Source of the DNA: Chrysiogenia bacterium
Lineage (GTDB): Bacteria; JAGRBM01
Assembly (NCBI GenBank): GCA_020434085.1
Contig: JAGRBM010000369.1
Coordinates: 1-42,818 of the forward strand
Reading direction: 5' to 3'
Length of the DNA stretch: 42,818 nucleotides
Below are positions 39,901 through 42,660 of the stretch, piece by piece; position 1 is the first letter of the stretch, and each line of letters starts with the position of its first letter. The notes under the pieces were generated by a model, which was given only the letters and a program-made list of their open reading frames with translations, had not been told where the DNA came from and did not search any database. Both the position numbers and the translations under genes were made by a program.

Positions 39901-40002
39901 ATTGCCGACAACGACAGCGCCAGCGGGCGCGAGCAGAACCGCCGCGTGGAGTTCGTCATCCTGGCCATCGACGGAAAACCGGTGGAGGGAGTGGAGCAAT
40001 AA
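15964..40002 (+). CDS. Giant 8012-aa exported DUF11 repeat protein fused in frame to an OmpA-type outer-membrane protein
   Basis: The ATG at 15964 follows GGGGGA. A signal peptide (residues 1-25, cut after ATA) precedes DUF11-like domains to about residue 796. Five A/B repeat pairs follow (797-2338), then 31 DUF11-type repeats of about 135 residues (2339-6535). After these come a tandem cadherin/VCBS-like domain (DVLGNDLDGN), a Calx-beta-like part and several PKD/REJ-like domains to 7375. Residues 7376-7406 form a sorting-type tail: a Cys, a hydrophobic helix, then RRRR. The frame then continues through a second signal peptide into a complete TSP3-OmpA protein (7410-8012). Each DUF11 repeat carries a W-x-C...C pair, and most end in a DDGxNGxD...DN motif. 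The role is probably a long surface fibre or adhesin. Antisense open frames over the gene are shadows. Whether one or two polypeptides are made is open. Confidence 0.93.
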   Translation: MRSRLVAGFASFVVVLLITAANATAQTPSISGGPPSSAFPGEQLCFTTTLTNTGSPGFNPYLRAVLPPEITYSSSTYLSTPLSTTAVGIFPASPGNQLTDPKSMSAVTGPDGGTLTLLTIPLGSVVDGGPDIDVDICLALDAMAPVGAPLDVTLQPVFELGDTPTGANGPIEGMAMTTQVTPTLFTMSASNNAPEGERAPGPDFSITYTTSVDVANAQTISNIDIDDVLDADLQYAGGLSIVGGAGCMAVSAPSMVVPGGTLNVTCTSIAGTLAGSELTISYQAYIIDTLAETGCGTQGLSNAISMSAEDAMMNPLAAADSSGVSAKHLPIQKGAGPGTVVPDDVVTYTLNFQVSDYATANRLIINDALPDGMDFTSHVAATVGGGPIAIAPTTMTALGITSIQYDVTAVTGNLAPGTTGTISYTGTVRQQYQNPVANVLQSDPLSMGVVNDFDLTAGGSLCSDASSAGVTVKKINVTKQDATGSLFYVPGDVVRFRLEVSIESGDSQAFVLEDYLPLPIFDVDDLDLTGAPTIAAMPDVEFAPSDNVGMDPTSVTIDSATNKIRLEFPAVSSGMPTTTQTIAVDILTTVTSEPFAPQPFLTNLAQGSTANSPGTAISSAANTMLEVRGAELMVTKGISASSNAVADSTITPAPAMTPVDGDISQSDGGDTITFVTTVQNIAGANAYDVQIVDTPAVGLTGCALISVADGIGTPLSNPADYTGNLFAGGITLVNPIEEMGAALGKDEILVTYTCDLSSTTEPDDVITDDVTVFFAHSPGATLFDPVTDDATITMAAPDISMSVLSTDVPETGSSQVNASNTDVTLGENVTFQIVVTVPEGRSDIVVDNVIPAGLNFVSSSWMAGANLTPMMMPPSGTSLDFGIVSNTPDGLSNGDDQIVIDLTLQLPAATSIGNGVTRTPMADLTYTGGTASDGAPIDIVKPVLNLTYAISPSSGDAGTGVTFTLTASHAGSSRAPAYDLVLTDLLDSAYTLNVGSVTELAPLIGATVDIGNTGGDTSVQVSAPVMLLGENLRIQYTVTVNSMAMTQTTITTTGELDADSLPTTGDPEEAQYNITRNRNFTVNSPSITHTIAATNEPSTGSVNGATPNIDLTIGEQVTFEVNVTFAEATASGVSVVEQLENADGILKVLSSQITAIGADLSFTAPGIMVGLAGTASDNDLDTFFDRVTWNLGDVTNSGASAGISAADMMTFQIVAQVIDNPANANGDLLDNTATLNYGAGLAMSADVDLDVVEPDLTLNLSVPGAAVDSKDVITVTAEIDQNSPTSQADAFSLVYTDLLASAGVSLIPTTVSAPGGVVVAGNGGGDTTVVVTYPTQALGAGTLTLTYQVQLEDPSVAGLTVPVSGTLGWDSQGAVPGVETRSHSDGDGASINIDEPTIAHSIFATDVAQTGSARHVGGVEDLAIGESVTHYMTVTFAEGTNQGIVVREELDTVGERLEVVSTQVVSVGANLSGASLPVVASTATNVTATSAEWILNDIVNAGDNGPGPGYANNVDGDDQIVFEVVAVLVDDAPDTNVDGDSPVNVARLQHDNGADKTANVTLDVAEPVLDIQMASDSPTGDAGNLVQFTVTVSNDGGAPFNSDAPAFDLVIEDLLDPDLSLNVGSVTQVSALGGFAVVSGNTGGDTTVQVTLPALLLGETLEFTYTASISTAVAPMDMISTTATIDFDSYPADPPSGAADQRAYNASEGNTLTILPIVVGHVITATSEVASTSAQYNPAVTDLLIGEQVTMEIEITLPEGTTSNAALSELLDKTVGVYEVVSSEITHIGGQLTIGSGLMVGDSGVASDSNADLANDQVTWTLGNVLNNPDGMQTDDDRIRAEIVARPIDRASNAAADLATHTAEFTYGIAASGSADVQTEIVEPVLDLTLAGTPGSADAGDTISYTGTITHNGASTGPAQDVIYTHVLAGPDLILTPGTIVAPGGTVISGDNPGDDTVTVVFPSLALAGGPLTVDYDAVLQNSVQPTDTADTEATVHWNSVSPFSAGITRRSVRPATESTDIDDNAVGSVSILSTTDGNTGTGQGNPVLADLNIGESVTFSVTVTFIEGTTKNSSFSFDLPKGTGALEVTASSVLGVGAQLSGAGLPTVGQAGAPSDTNGDGIDDRVTWTLGNVLNTADQALNGLDQITFSITGRVADLPVNAGGDTLTNTATLTYSGGSQSQMLDVDIVEPVLVITKTGSLPPGTAQAGGAAVTYTVTVENPSGNGSSAPAYALRIDDLLDPDLALVVGSVTETSALGMSVAEGNTGGDDSVTVNLGDLQLGETLTFTYQAGVNAGVALGTMITNTASLQADSAPTYVAGATRRQNPSDMHTIEVGAVDLTVLLDDGAVTANPGDDVTYTATYENVGNVAATGVTLSLVVPTGTTFNLGMSAGWTCLVAGAAGDTCSNMIGGVPAASGAAMSSFVLTVDDPVPAGVTEVMTSIAIADDGASGADDVPGDNSASENTPVSAVPDLTIDVDDPAGPVSPGGQILYSVSYDNNGPGASQGATGVEITLIVPAGTSFDDPATTAAWACAPDDSAGSTCTLSVGGLAAGAMGSADFVLAVNASVATALEQVVLDVAIADDGTNGADPDLLNNMDSAAAVSIDAAPDLAMSLMGPGLTANPGDNVPYTATYDNLGDQGATGVTLSLTVPAGTFFNFSASAAGWACTPTSSAGSACTFAVSGTVDPSDPAGNVAFTLTVVNPVPSGTPGTLSTTVSVSDDGANGADSDPLNNSDTAMGTTINAGPDLTLSVDDSISAADPGDTVVYTLVVENVGTQDAIGVVLTNPVPVGVSFNAGASSAGWACAPACTLSVGAVAAGGSRTRTIAFDIPATLTAGVASITNSASVADDGSGGADLTPGDNSASHVTPVDAAPDLSLSLDDGGASVVPGNPITYTTTYENNGTQNAAGVSIAVTVPTNTSFNSGASTGAWVCVPDASPGSICTSAIGAVAAGASVMIDVVLDVVVSVPGGTTEITTNAQISDDGANGADLTPADNSASDTTTVSAAPDLSVSVADPAGPVVPGDDVAWAITYDNIGTQDAAGVTLVTTVPTGSTFNGALSPAGWACTAGGIAGATCTFTVAGTVAAADPAVMVNFVVSVDDPIAAGVDGLSLSVSVADDGANGADLTPADNTDASAQPAITAAPNLNVTVEGPGGNVSPGDSASYTIIYENTGSQGATGVFLTFTVPPGTMFQSAGSPGWTCLPDGSAGSTCTYNVGGVPAGNPPVGVGITVKLLDPMTPGVETLDPGASVGDDGGNGPDEDPGDNGGSASDTAGDSGVSATPDLTLGADDGGVSVNPGDQISYTLSYANAGDQSVAGAQIALIVPAGTSFNLGMSAGWSCMVAGAAGDTCTLNIGALAGNGGSGMSTLVLDVDSPIGGAIEEIAFSATISDTASMEADANAPDNTATETTPIDASPDLYVSATGPGGTLVLVPAGPNPNLSYTINYANDNTLGMQAASGVEIAITVPAGTSFDDPATTAAWACLPDTSAGSTCTLSVGALAIAGSGSADFVLAVDNPLAAGLTGVAITADISDDGMNGSDANAADNTSTSTSTTLDGAPDLVIDVTGPGLSATPGNNVAYMVGYENVGTQDAGGVTLTMTVPTGSSFNPGASSAGWVCAPDNSAGSTCTFDLGSVGAGDPAGSKNFVVTLLNPAPAGAGPSIGMSGMIGDDGANGADLTGGDNMDTDSGTTLSAAPDLTLAASDGGVSVNPGGQVTYTLGYANAGDQDATGVTLTATVPANTSFNAAASTAGWMCAPDSGAGSMCTLSIGNLGGGGAAGSALFVLDAAAMIAAGADDVSFSASIADDGANGADPTPGDNAAMDTTPIDAEPDLSIMVSDGGGTLMPGDLLTYSIDYENNGTQSATGVYLEITVPVNTSFNAGASPMGWVCAPDTSAGSTCTFAVGAVASGAMGATSAVFSVATEIPSGTTQITGTTTIGDDGTNGGDADNVDNSVTLDTPLDAVPDLSVSLNTPAGPVIPADTVTWVVSYENAGGQDATGVVLSATVPSGTTFNAGASNPLWMCAGVSCTLSVGALAAGVAPVDVDFAVDVNDPAAAGLGSLSFSVSIADDGANGSDANGTDNSDTSNAPTVTAAPDLVIDVAGPGGSVGAGDPIGFTITYQNTGSQAATGVELSFTIPPSTQLNALGSPGWVCAPDGSAGSACTYAIGSVPSGGAAMGVGLTLMALDPIDSGVEGADISVTLGDDGANGADENPLDNTESASDGGGDVALAAAPDLTISADDGGATPMPGDSVSYALDYGNAGGQSAAGAQISVTVPTGSSFNLGMSAGWTCLVAGAAGDTCSLNIGALAGGAMGGTTAVLDVDSPLGSAIEVVAFSASIADTAAMEADENPADNTAAVNTAIDAAPDLQLSIVGPGGSVALVAAGPNPTIAYAFNYANDDTLGSQGATGVTLTTTVPAGTLFSSGDTSATWTCLPGNGAGSTCTHSVGTLALNGSGSADFVLQVENPAAAVFTSVSISGAIGDDGMNGADVAPADNTSTSGAVSIDAAPDLLITVTGPNLSAMPGQNVAYMVGYQNIGTQDATGVVLTMTIPQGTSFNPSASAAGWSCTPSILAGSTCTYSVGNVGAGDPAGSVNFVVIVDSPVAAGVPATITLGGSVGDDGANGADLDGGNDMTSDAGSSIDAQPDLTLSVFDGGASVVPGGQVSYLLSYANTGDKGSTGVALTATVPPDATFNLGASTAGWVCLPDSSAGSTCTFSVGGVPAGGAGSATFVVDIALSVGSGVTLITQNASIADDGMNGADATPGDNAASDTTNLNAEPNLALTFSDGGAGAMPGDTVTYTATVENQGNQEATGIIVASSVPDNTVFNPAASTMGWVCVPDNSASSNCTINVGALVSGAMTSVNFAVDIDDPVPSGVTQISASGSVADDGTNGVDPDLGNNGQSDTTPLGAFPDLSVSVTDPASPVVPGDSVSYVIAYDNVGDQDAVNVVIDVILGAGAGFNAGASSPGWNCTGLSCSLSVGAVDAADPAGSTTLVVDIDDPIAAGIDNLSASLSIADDVANGADANAADNTDSSVLPVVDAAPDMAITVSGPGGSAQPGDTRVYTVTYQNLGNQDATGVTLEMTVPAGTQFNPTGNPGWICAPDGSAGSTCTFLVGGVGAGDPAVGVAFTVDVLGAIGTGIELIDLGGSVMDDGANGPDTGGGNNGDNDDGTSIDAASDVALSLSDGGAMPGPGASVSYIAGYANNGDQDAGDVRLSFMVPANTTFNAAMSDPSWNCIPSAAAGSACELIVGALASGGSSMAAIVLDLDDPIAAGVADITLTVSGTDAVSPDPEPTPADNSASVMTPVLAAPDLYVDVSDPGGNVTLAPAMTGGAISYTISYGNSAGMGTQAATGVALAAVVPAGTSFSDADTVAAWACVPGSSAGSTCTLSLGALALGASGSADFVLRVDNPVEAAIENVVLSVSIADDGANGADVDGGNNTDTSTTTSITGAPDLRFDVVGPGLTASPGEDIIYSLEYENVGTQDAAGVFVSMTVPAGMVFNQTLSPAGWACSPDLNAGATCIYNVGAVGAGDPVAAVPFIITVPAIVVAGVGPVIPVGGFIADDGNNGPDLAPADNVDTDSGTSIDAAPDLSLMLSDGTASPVAGGSVIYTINLENLGDQDATGLVVTETVPASSTFSGGASTPGWVCMGGGGAGDTCTIAIATLNAGSSASLSFAVVLDATLPAGLDEIVNTASIVDDGMGGSDSDAMNNTDTVNTVVGAMPDLVAGLDDGGASAAPGDTVTYTVSWQNNGTQGATGASATIAIPLNTTFNAGMSDPSWNCFPNGNPLSVCTLPIGAVASGDSGMASFALTWSNPMPAGVDEIIVSASVFDDAANGADTIPADNTAQDATPVIAAPDLGIDIDNPAGPLAAGGTLLFEIATANGGNQDATGVVLSATIPAGLEFDAGASDALWSCAPSATTGPACTLSLGAFDVSDPTDQRDFALRAPDPLVSGLDDFTVSVSVADDGANGADSNAADNTDTSASVSLDAAPDLRVTVTGPGGSAEPGDTRVYSVTYDNVGTQDATGVELTFTVPPGTSVQTGASPGWVCLPDASAGSTCTYAVGTVGAGDPAESRTIALDVLDPVPAGAHIIDLTLDIGDDGANGPDENPVDNSFNETDTAIDAEPDLALSMSGDVATVMPGGAVVYTLDYVNNGDQDATGVVLTETVPANTAFNAGASTGGWMCLVAGAAGDTCILNIGALGSAAMGSADFAVDVIAVAPAGADSLSNTASAADDGGNGAEPTPADNMAMVETTLDAAPDLSLSLDDGAMSAAAGGAITIDVIVDNAGDQDATGGMLNFTVPTGTTFNAGLSAMGWNCMPDANAEASCTLALGALSVAGTPAASVTIVLDVDNPVPALLESVTTTVSLGDDGANGADQMPADNAAGITTPVDAAPDFSLSKSDGSAAPLPGEVVSYMLNYQNTGDQDAASVTLSEVVPANTSFETASSTMGWICVPDTSAGSACTLSVGALAASAMDSAVFAVRVDGSLVGGMTSLSNTAGVTGDGVGPIASNPVTTEVNFAPTTMNDAATVQQERAQQIDVLGNDLDGNVPPEALNIVAVETGDAAAGGSVSIDPGGLTLTYTPSIGFTGVDTFDYTVADPHGAQATGTVTITVVGVLITESDGETRVFEGALPEYADSYEVRLTNCPSSPVNIALSLDADIFVSPAVLNFASLGCVGAPIPQTVNIQGAVDTMIEGDEIATITHTVSSLDPNFDGAPAADVDVHVEDADLVADPGEDRTELPGLLRLDGSNSHALGDLALNFNWQPVSGPMVTLTGSTGPRPSFVALEPGNYVFRLTVSIVTGEYDSEEVTITVTDVPPIARISRNVMGVASPPMESAGMDVGETLPLSGLLSSDDNLTPIDSFTWQLGDEVPFGADINEVLDDPSSPTPVFTPLVSSAPVPGLYEIELVVSSDGTDSEPRLLRVYVRNFDEMDLAGSVVEPAADAGVDQYAGVASVYQLNGTASLDPDSRQQGAELEYSWRQELGTPVTLSNPAAISPSFVIPSQGAFTFCLEVRDVLDDDLPSIEDCVTITAFDPGANYAPVAVPEFVDVDDDNLDGRVNVGEVFTLTGINSTDLDGDALTANWRLVDAPGFHSFSPTLNETEISMMPFVEGTYLFELTVNDGMASSVPVVLPVHVLPVGTDAALAVAKAEVEENTKLTLSGIVPFMLDGAESIGSDGLTNANLGYLWQQTEGPTAIIEDASAMLPIVTPIVSGYYCFELTVRTPGGSQAHDEVCLEVEITGGETRNLIPTAVPSGPPYTRKDVAVTISGTLSSDSAADADGVTGVVNGLGLRWSQCGGVPVVLDDNPFTPTFTPPEDGEYCFELVADDGEALGLPQRISVQAILIGATGGGGTGDCTLNPSAPAGGWTLLPLLSLLMLFFWDRRRRGVAVDSKRGRGTGLLGLALLFALSLAGNAHAQADLGFQAEHFDPLPSQKHNILNISRSELIAEGNYSLSIVSNYANDQVQFAAFINPFTITERPMHHKWQSDLLASYGVFDWAEIGIAIPVVWRQSGDPLTLIGMPNTELDGAAFGDIRIVPKVNLIAPDDGEGFGMAFLMPLFIPIGKKNFLASDQFFRVEPRLVADWTFANKASIAINLGVQIRPQRTLLNFVSNDVWRWGIGMETPLDYDWIKNATGFEHLEDWRVGVTLFGNQQIQDNVDFGDFFSGGNTSGDDPTEFMAMVRWDFEPDWMTQLAFSSVPNYGVGAPDWRITWGITFEPAVEEARGPVDTDGDGYFDPDDECPLDPEDFDNFQDLEGCPDPDNDQDTILDVNDTCPMDPEDMDQFEDLDGCPDPDNDQDTILDVVDRCPMEPEDMDGYQDENGCPDPDNDDDGILDIADSCPMQPEDLDGFEDEDGCPEPGPLAAAPKKLIALDKIQFETGSATLRKESYPILDDIVSQLVANPYITKVRIEGHTDSRGGDAYNLQLSEDRAFAVRQYLVNSGIDSSRLLSKGYGETQPIADNDSASGREQNRRVEFVILAIDGKPVEGVEQ
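18352..22977 (+). repeat. Five alternating A/B domain pairs in the giant protein
   Basis: A-type units start at 18352, 19216, 20149, 21109 and about 22033. Each contains an LxIGExVTF-like strand, an EGT loop and a vtWxLGxVxN segment. B-type units start at 18787, 19723, 20662, 21613 and 22537. They usually begin (V)EPVLxL and contain a DLL(D) motif and a GNTGGDxxVxV strand. The A-to-A spacing is 864-960 bp, so pairs were amplified together but have diverged considerably. The fold is probably DUF11/isopeptide-like beta sandwiches. Confidence 0.85.
22978..25821 (+). repeat. Higher-order unit 1 (DUF11 repeats 1-7)
   Basis: Length 2844 bp (948 residues). It opens with a VAGAAGDTC-type repeat (FNLGMSAGWTC) and closes with a GPGG/SPGW-type repeat that has an extended Gly/Ser/Asp linker. 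Confidence 0.8.
25822..28680 (+). repeat. Higher-order unit 2 (DUF11 repeats 8-14)
   Basis: Length 2859 bp (953 residues). The opening repeat shares FNLGMSAGW and a DTASMEAD segment with the opening repeat of unit 3. The PAGP-type repeat has a shortened C-x4-C pair, also seen in unit 3. Confidence 0.8.
28681..31521 (+). repeat. Higher-order unit 3 (DUF11 repeats 15-21)
   Basis: Length 2841 bp (947 residues). The elongated second repeat has the AAGPNP loop shared with unit 2. The third has YMVGYxNxGTQDA, almost identical to its counterpart in unit 2, so units 2 and 3 look like the closest pair. Confidence 0.8.
31522..34380 (+). repeat. Higher-order unit 4 (DUF11 repeats 22-28)
   Basis: Length 2859 bp (953 residues). 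It is more diverged at its opening repeat (SWNCIPSAAAGSAC), but the elongated, GPGL, PAGP and GPGG subtypes are all in register. Confidence 0.75.
34381..35571 (+). repeat. Partial higher-order unit 5 (DUF11 repeats 29-31)
   Basis: Repeat 29 has the VAGAAGDTC signature of a unit-opening domain. Repeat 30 does not have the elongated loop expected at position two, and repeat 31 runs into the post-array NFAPTTMND segment. This looks like the truncated or diverged distal end of the array. Confidence 0.65.
38089..38181 (+). other. C-terminal sorting-type signal inside the giant reading frame
   Basis: After a Gly-rich linker comes GDCTLNP, then a hydrophobic helix WTLLPLLSLLMLFFW and DRRRRG (Cys7376 to Arg7106-equivalent positions, i.e. 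residues 7376-7406). The layout of Cys, short spacer, transmembrane helix and Arg cluster is that of the MYXO-CTERM/JDVT-CTERM tails, which CAAX-type intramembrane proteases process in Gram-negative bacteria. Such tails normally end the protein; here about 600 residues follow. The assignment is by layout, not by a model match. Confidence 0.65.
38191..40002 (+). other. TSP3-OmpA outer-membrane protein module (possible separate gene, internal GTG start)
   Basis: From GTG 38191 the frame reads as a self-contained 603-aa protein. It has a basic N-region (DSKRGRG), a hydrophobic core (LLGLALLFALSLAG) and cleavage after AHA (residue 7437 of the long frame). A beta-strand-rich barrel-like section of about 360 residues follows. 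Then come Asp-rich thrombospondin type 3 repeats with CP...DxEGCPDPD units (39208-39606) and an OmpA peptidoglycan-binding domain (IQFETGSATL to NRRVEFVIL, with GHTDSRGG). Such proteins sit in the outer membrane and grip the cell wall. It could be produced by internal initiation, by cleavage of the long polypeptide, or both. There is no strong Shine-Dalgarno before the GTG. Confidence 0.75.
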
Positions 40003-40266
40003 ACGGAGGCCGATAGGAAGTTCTGGTCACAGGCTGGATCGCGGGTATTGTGGCACCACAGTAGCTGGTATGCGGCTTCAAGCTGAGCGCCAGGCGTGCC
40101 TTTCTGTGACCGCCCCGTGACCGCGCGAGTGTACGCCGGGTGGTTTTCGAGTCGTCGCTCAAAAAATAGAGAAAGTGGGCCGCAGGATCGGTGTTCTAAG
40201 TGATTGATTTCATTGGATGCGGTTTTACTGAGAATGGCGCAAATCTGGTTCTGCAACGGCGAATAG

Positions 40267-40313
40267 TCTTCCCAAGCTGAGGGTCGCGGGTTCGAACCCC
40301 GTCTCCCGCTCCA
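40267..40313 (+). pseudogene. 3' half of a tRNA-Gly (CCC) gene, likely attachment-site remnant
   Basis: The sequence runs from the anticodon loop (CTTCCCAAG) through the variable region (CTGAGGGTC) and the T arm (GCGGGTTCGAACCCCGT) to the acceptor end CTCCCGCTCCA with an encoded CCA. No matching 5' acceptor strand (GCGGGAG) or D arm lies upstream, so this is not a complete tRNA. Duplication of exactly the anticodon-loop-to-CCA segment is the usual scar of tyrosine-integrase insertion at a tRNA gene. Confidence 0.75.
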
Positions 40314-40337
40314 GACTTCGCGCCTCGGGCGCTTCGC

Positions 40338-40354
40338 CTGGCAAGCCAGCTTTT
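40338..40354 (+). terminator. Terminator-like hairpin downstream of the tRNA remnant
   Basis: CTGGC (40338-40342) pairs with GCCAG (40345-40349) and is followed by CTTTT. The stem is short. It may be the original terminator of the tRNA gene. Confidence 0.3.
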
Positions 40355-40443
40355 CAAACCCCTGAAAATTTTGCTCCCTTGCATCGCGCCCCGATCCGCT
40401 AGACTGGTTGGTGAACCAGCGCGAACTTAAAGGGGATTGCTGC

Positions 40444-41811
40444 ATGGCAAGCCGGGTTCTGACACCATCGGATGCAATGTTTTTGTACGGGGAGAGCCGC
40501 GAAACCATGATGCACGTGGCTTCGTTGCTCATCTTTTCGAGGCCCGAGGACGCGGCGCCCGATTATCTTCGGGAGGTGCTCGATGAGATCCGCGACTGCT
40601 GCGATGTGCAGCCGCCGTGGAATCTCAAACTCAAGACCCCCGACTTCCTGATGAACCCGCGCCACGTGTGGGAGGAGCAGGACGAGGTCGACCTCGACTA
40701 CCACGTGCGCCGCTCGGCGCTCCCCTCACCGGGCGACGAGCGCGAGCTGGGCATTCTCGTCTCGCGCCTGCACGGCCATTCGATCGACTTCCACCGCCCG
40801 CCCTGGGAGGTGCACCTCATCGAGGGGCTCGAGAACGATCGCTTCGCGCTCTTCTTCAAGATTCATCACTCGCTCATGGACGGCTTTACCGGCTCCAAGA
40901 CCCTGGCGCGTTCGCTCTCGACGACGCCCGAGGACGTGGAAAAGCCGGTCTTCTTCATGCTTCCCGAGCCCGAGCGCCCTGCCGGCGAGGCCAAGCAGCG
41001 CGGCGGGTGGCGCGAAGTCCTTCGCGCGCAATGGGAGACCGCCCGGCAGGTGGGCAGCGAGCTATTGGAGGTCGCGCAGGGCAAGGACCCCGACCTGGTG
41101 CTGCCCTACCAGGCACCCAAGTGCATTCTCAATGGCCGCATCGGCCGCAACCGCCGATTCGCCACGCAGCAGTACGGGCTCGATCGGCTGAAGGCTATTG
41201 CGAAGAAGAGCGAGACCACGCTCAACGATGTGGTGATGGCGCTCAGCGCGGCCAGCTTGCGACGCTTCCTGATGGAGCTGGGCGAGCTTCCGGGCGATCC
41301 GCTCATCGTGATGATGCCCGTCAACGTCCGGCCCAAGGACGACCCCGGCGGCGGCAATGCCGTGGGTGCGATTCTCGCTTCGCTTGCCACGGACATTGCC
41401 GATCCGGCAGAGCGCCTGCAGGCCATCCACGACTCGAGCTGTCACGCCAAGGCCCAGCTCCAGGGGATGAGCAAGGACGCGATCCTGCAATACACGACGC
41501 TGACGATGTTGCCCTTCGGGCTCCAGCAGGTCACGGGCCTGAGCGGGCGCACCCGCCCGGCCTTCAATGTGGTCATTTCCAATGTGCCGGGGCCCGATCA
41601 CCCGCTCTATTTCCGCGGCGCAAAGCTGGAGGCCAACTACCCGGTGAGCATCCCCATCCACGGCCAGGCGCTCAACATCACCTGCGTGAGCTACAACGGC
41701 ACTTTGAACTTCGGCTTCACCGGCTGCCGCGACACCCTGCCGAGCATGCAGCGCCTCGCGGTCTACACCGGCGAAGCGCTCGAGGAACTCGAAGCGGCGC
41801 TGGGGATGTAG
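40444..41811 (+). CDS. Wax ester synthase/diacylglycerol acyltransferase (WS/DGAT)
   Basis: A protein of 455 residues, the usual length for the family (WES_acyltransf, PF03007, plus a C-terminal DUF1298-type domain). The condensation motif HHxxxDG is present as IHHSLMDG (His141, His142, Asp146). RPPWEVHLIEGL matches the conserved PLW-like segment, TLNDVVMALSAASLRRFL is the ND motif, and NVVISNVPGP is the C-terminal signature. These enzymes join acyl-CoA to fatty alcohols or diacylglycerol to make storage wax esters or triacylglycerol at the inner membrane face. ATG 40444 is chosen because AAAGGGGA lies 7 nt upstream; an in-frame GTG 36 bases earlier lacks an RBS. Its TAG directly abuts the stop of the convergent metalloprotease gene. 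Confidence 0.95.
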   Translation: MASRVLTPSDAMFLYGESRETMMHVASLLIFSRPEDAAPDYLREVLDEIRDCCDVQPPWNLKLKTPDFLMNPRHVWEEQDEVDLDYHVRRSALPSPGDERELGILVSRLHGHSIDFHRPPWEVHLIEGLENDRFALFFKIHHSLMDGFTGSKTLARSLSTTPEDVEKPVFFMLPEPERPAGEAKQRGGWREVLRAQWETARQVGSELLEVAQGKDPDLVLPYQAPKCILNGRIGRNRRFATQQYGLDRLKAIAKKSETTLNDVVMALSAASLRRFLMELGELPGDPLIVMMPVNVRPKDDPGGGNAVGAILASLATDIADPAERLQAIHDSSCHAKAQLQGMSKDAILQYTTLTMLPFGLQQVTGLSGRTRPAFNVVISNVPGPDHPLYFRGAKLEANYPVSIPIHGQALNITCVSYNGTLNFGFTGCRDTLPSMQRLAVYTGEALEELEAALGM

Positions 41812-42573
41812 TTACTTGCCGCCGTTGGCCTGCAGGTCCTCGATGCACTTGGGATCGAGATCGGGAATGCCGCTGCCGAGCAGGTTGGCCAGAATGTCGG
41901 TGGTTTCCACCTGGTAGTTCATCAGGCAGCCCTCCACGTTGCAGTGTGCGCCGTGGGGGATGTCGTGATGGGCAGGGTCGACCGGCTGCGTGCCGGTGTT
42001 CACCAGACCCAGCAGGTGGCCGAATTCGTGGAGCAGCACGGTGGTCTCGAGCACTTCCTGGCTGGGTTGGCCGATGCCGCCGGCATTGTCGTCGATGGTT
42101 TTCTTGAAGAGAACCGCCGCGTCGCCCTGGTAAGCTAGCCCCAGGACTTTGGAGTCCCCTTCATTGGCGGCGTAGTCGGCATCCACAAAGAGGATGTGGG
42201 CTACCACCGTATCTCCGGCAGTCATTTCCGTGCGGTATTCCTGCGCGAGTTGCGCGGCCTCAAATGCCGAGAGGGTCGCCTTGCCCGGCGAGGGGATCGG
42301 GTCGTCGACGCTCACGGTGATGCCGCCGCTCTTGTTGAGACGCGCATTGAGGAAGGCTTCGAGATTGTCGACGCTGGCCATCAGGGGCAGATTGCCCTCA
42401 ACGGCCTGAATCTCGACGATGAGTTTGGTGAAGGTGGTATCGCTCAGATAGCTGCGGGCCAGAGATCCAGTTGCGAGCGAACCGCCCTCACTTGTGCAAC
42501 TGAGGAGCTGCACGCAAAGGCACAACAGGAGCGGGGTAAGAACTTTGCGGACGCCTGAGAATACGTGATGCAT
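41812..42573 (-). CDS. Metzincin-like metalloprotease lipoprotein
   Basis: A protein of 253 residues. A hydrophobic signal ends in QLLSC, with Cys26 as lipidation site, so the protein is probably membrane-anchored in the envelope. The zinc site is HEFGHLLGLVN (His182, Glu183, His186), with Asn192 where metzincins usually have the third His. A His/Cys-rich loop HHDIPHGAHCNVEGC is followed by LMNY, a Met-turn-like segment (Met218). The same HEFGHLLGLVN...HC..CLM pattern occurs in proteins annotated as membrane metalloproteases, so the Asn is probably a family trait and one of the later His residues the third ligand. The middle resembles a TPM-like or archaemetzincin-like fold only vaguely. No clear Shine-Dalgarno precedes ATG 42573. 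Confidence 0.85.
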   Translation of the reverse strand: MHHVFSGVRKVLTPLLLCLCVQLLSCTSEGGSLATGSLARSYLSDTTFTKLIVEIQAVEGNLPLMASVDNLEAFLNARLNKSGGITVSVDDPIPSPGKATLSAFEAAQLAQEYRTEMTAGDTVVAHILFVDADYAANEGDSKVLGLAYQGDAAVLFKKTIDDNAGGIGQPSQEVLETTVLLHEFGHLLGLVNTGTQPVDPAHHDIPHGAHCNVEGCLMNYQVETTDILANLLGSGIPDLDPKCIEDLQANGGK

Positions 42574-42660
42574 GCGCCGATCGTGACCGGCGGAGCGGAC
42601 CGCCTCAAGCAGGGATGTCCCAATGATCGGCGACGGCGCGCGCCCTTTTCGTGATGCGTC

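Larger units (their letters stand above)
40003..40443. other. Intergenic region with tRNA scar
   Basis: These 441 bases hold the tRNA-Gly 3' half at 40267-40313 and a small terminator-like hairpin, both listed separately. They also hold an 8-bp inverted repeat, GGTCACAG (40025-40032) and CTGTGACC (40104-40111). Minus-strand open frames here translate into GRRGSNPRPSAWE, a well-known artefact of antisense tRNA sequence. A weak promoter (TTGCAT at 40379, TAGACT at 40400, 15-bp spacer) precedes the acyltransferase gene. Confidence 0.6.

Noticed and set aside
40025-40111. 8-bp inverted repeat GGTCACAG/CTGTGACC considered as an element end or operator
   Set aside because: The arms are short and 71 bases apart, with no further symmetry. 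Chance is a fair explanation.
39882-40532. Minus-strand frame with GRRGSNPRPSAWE
   Set aside because: This string is the antisense translation of tRNA sequence, here the tRNA-Gly remnant, and is a known annotation artefact.
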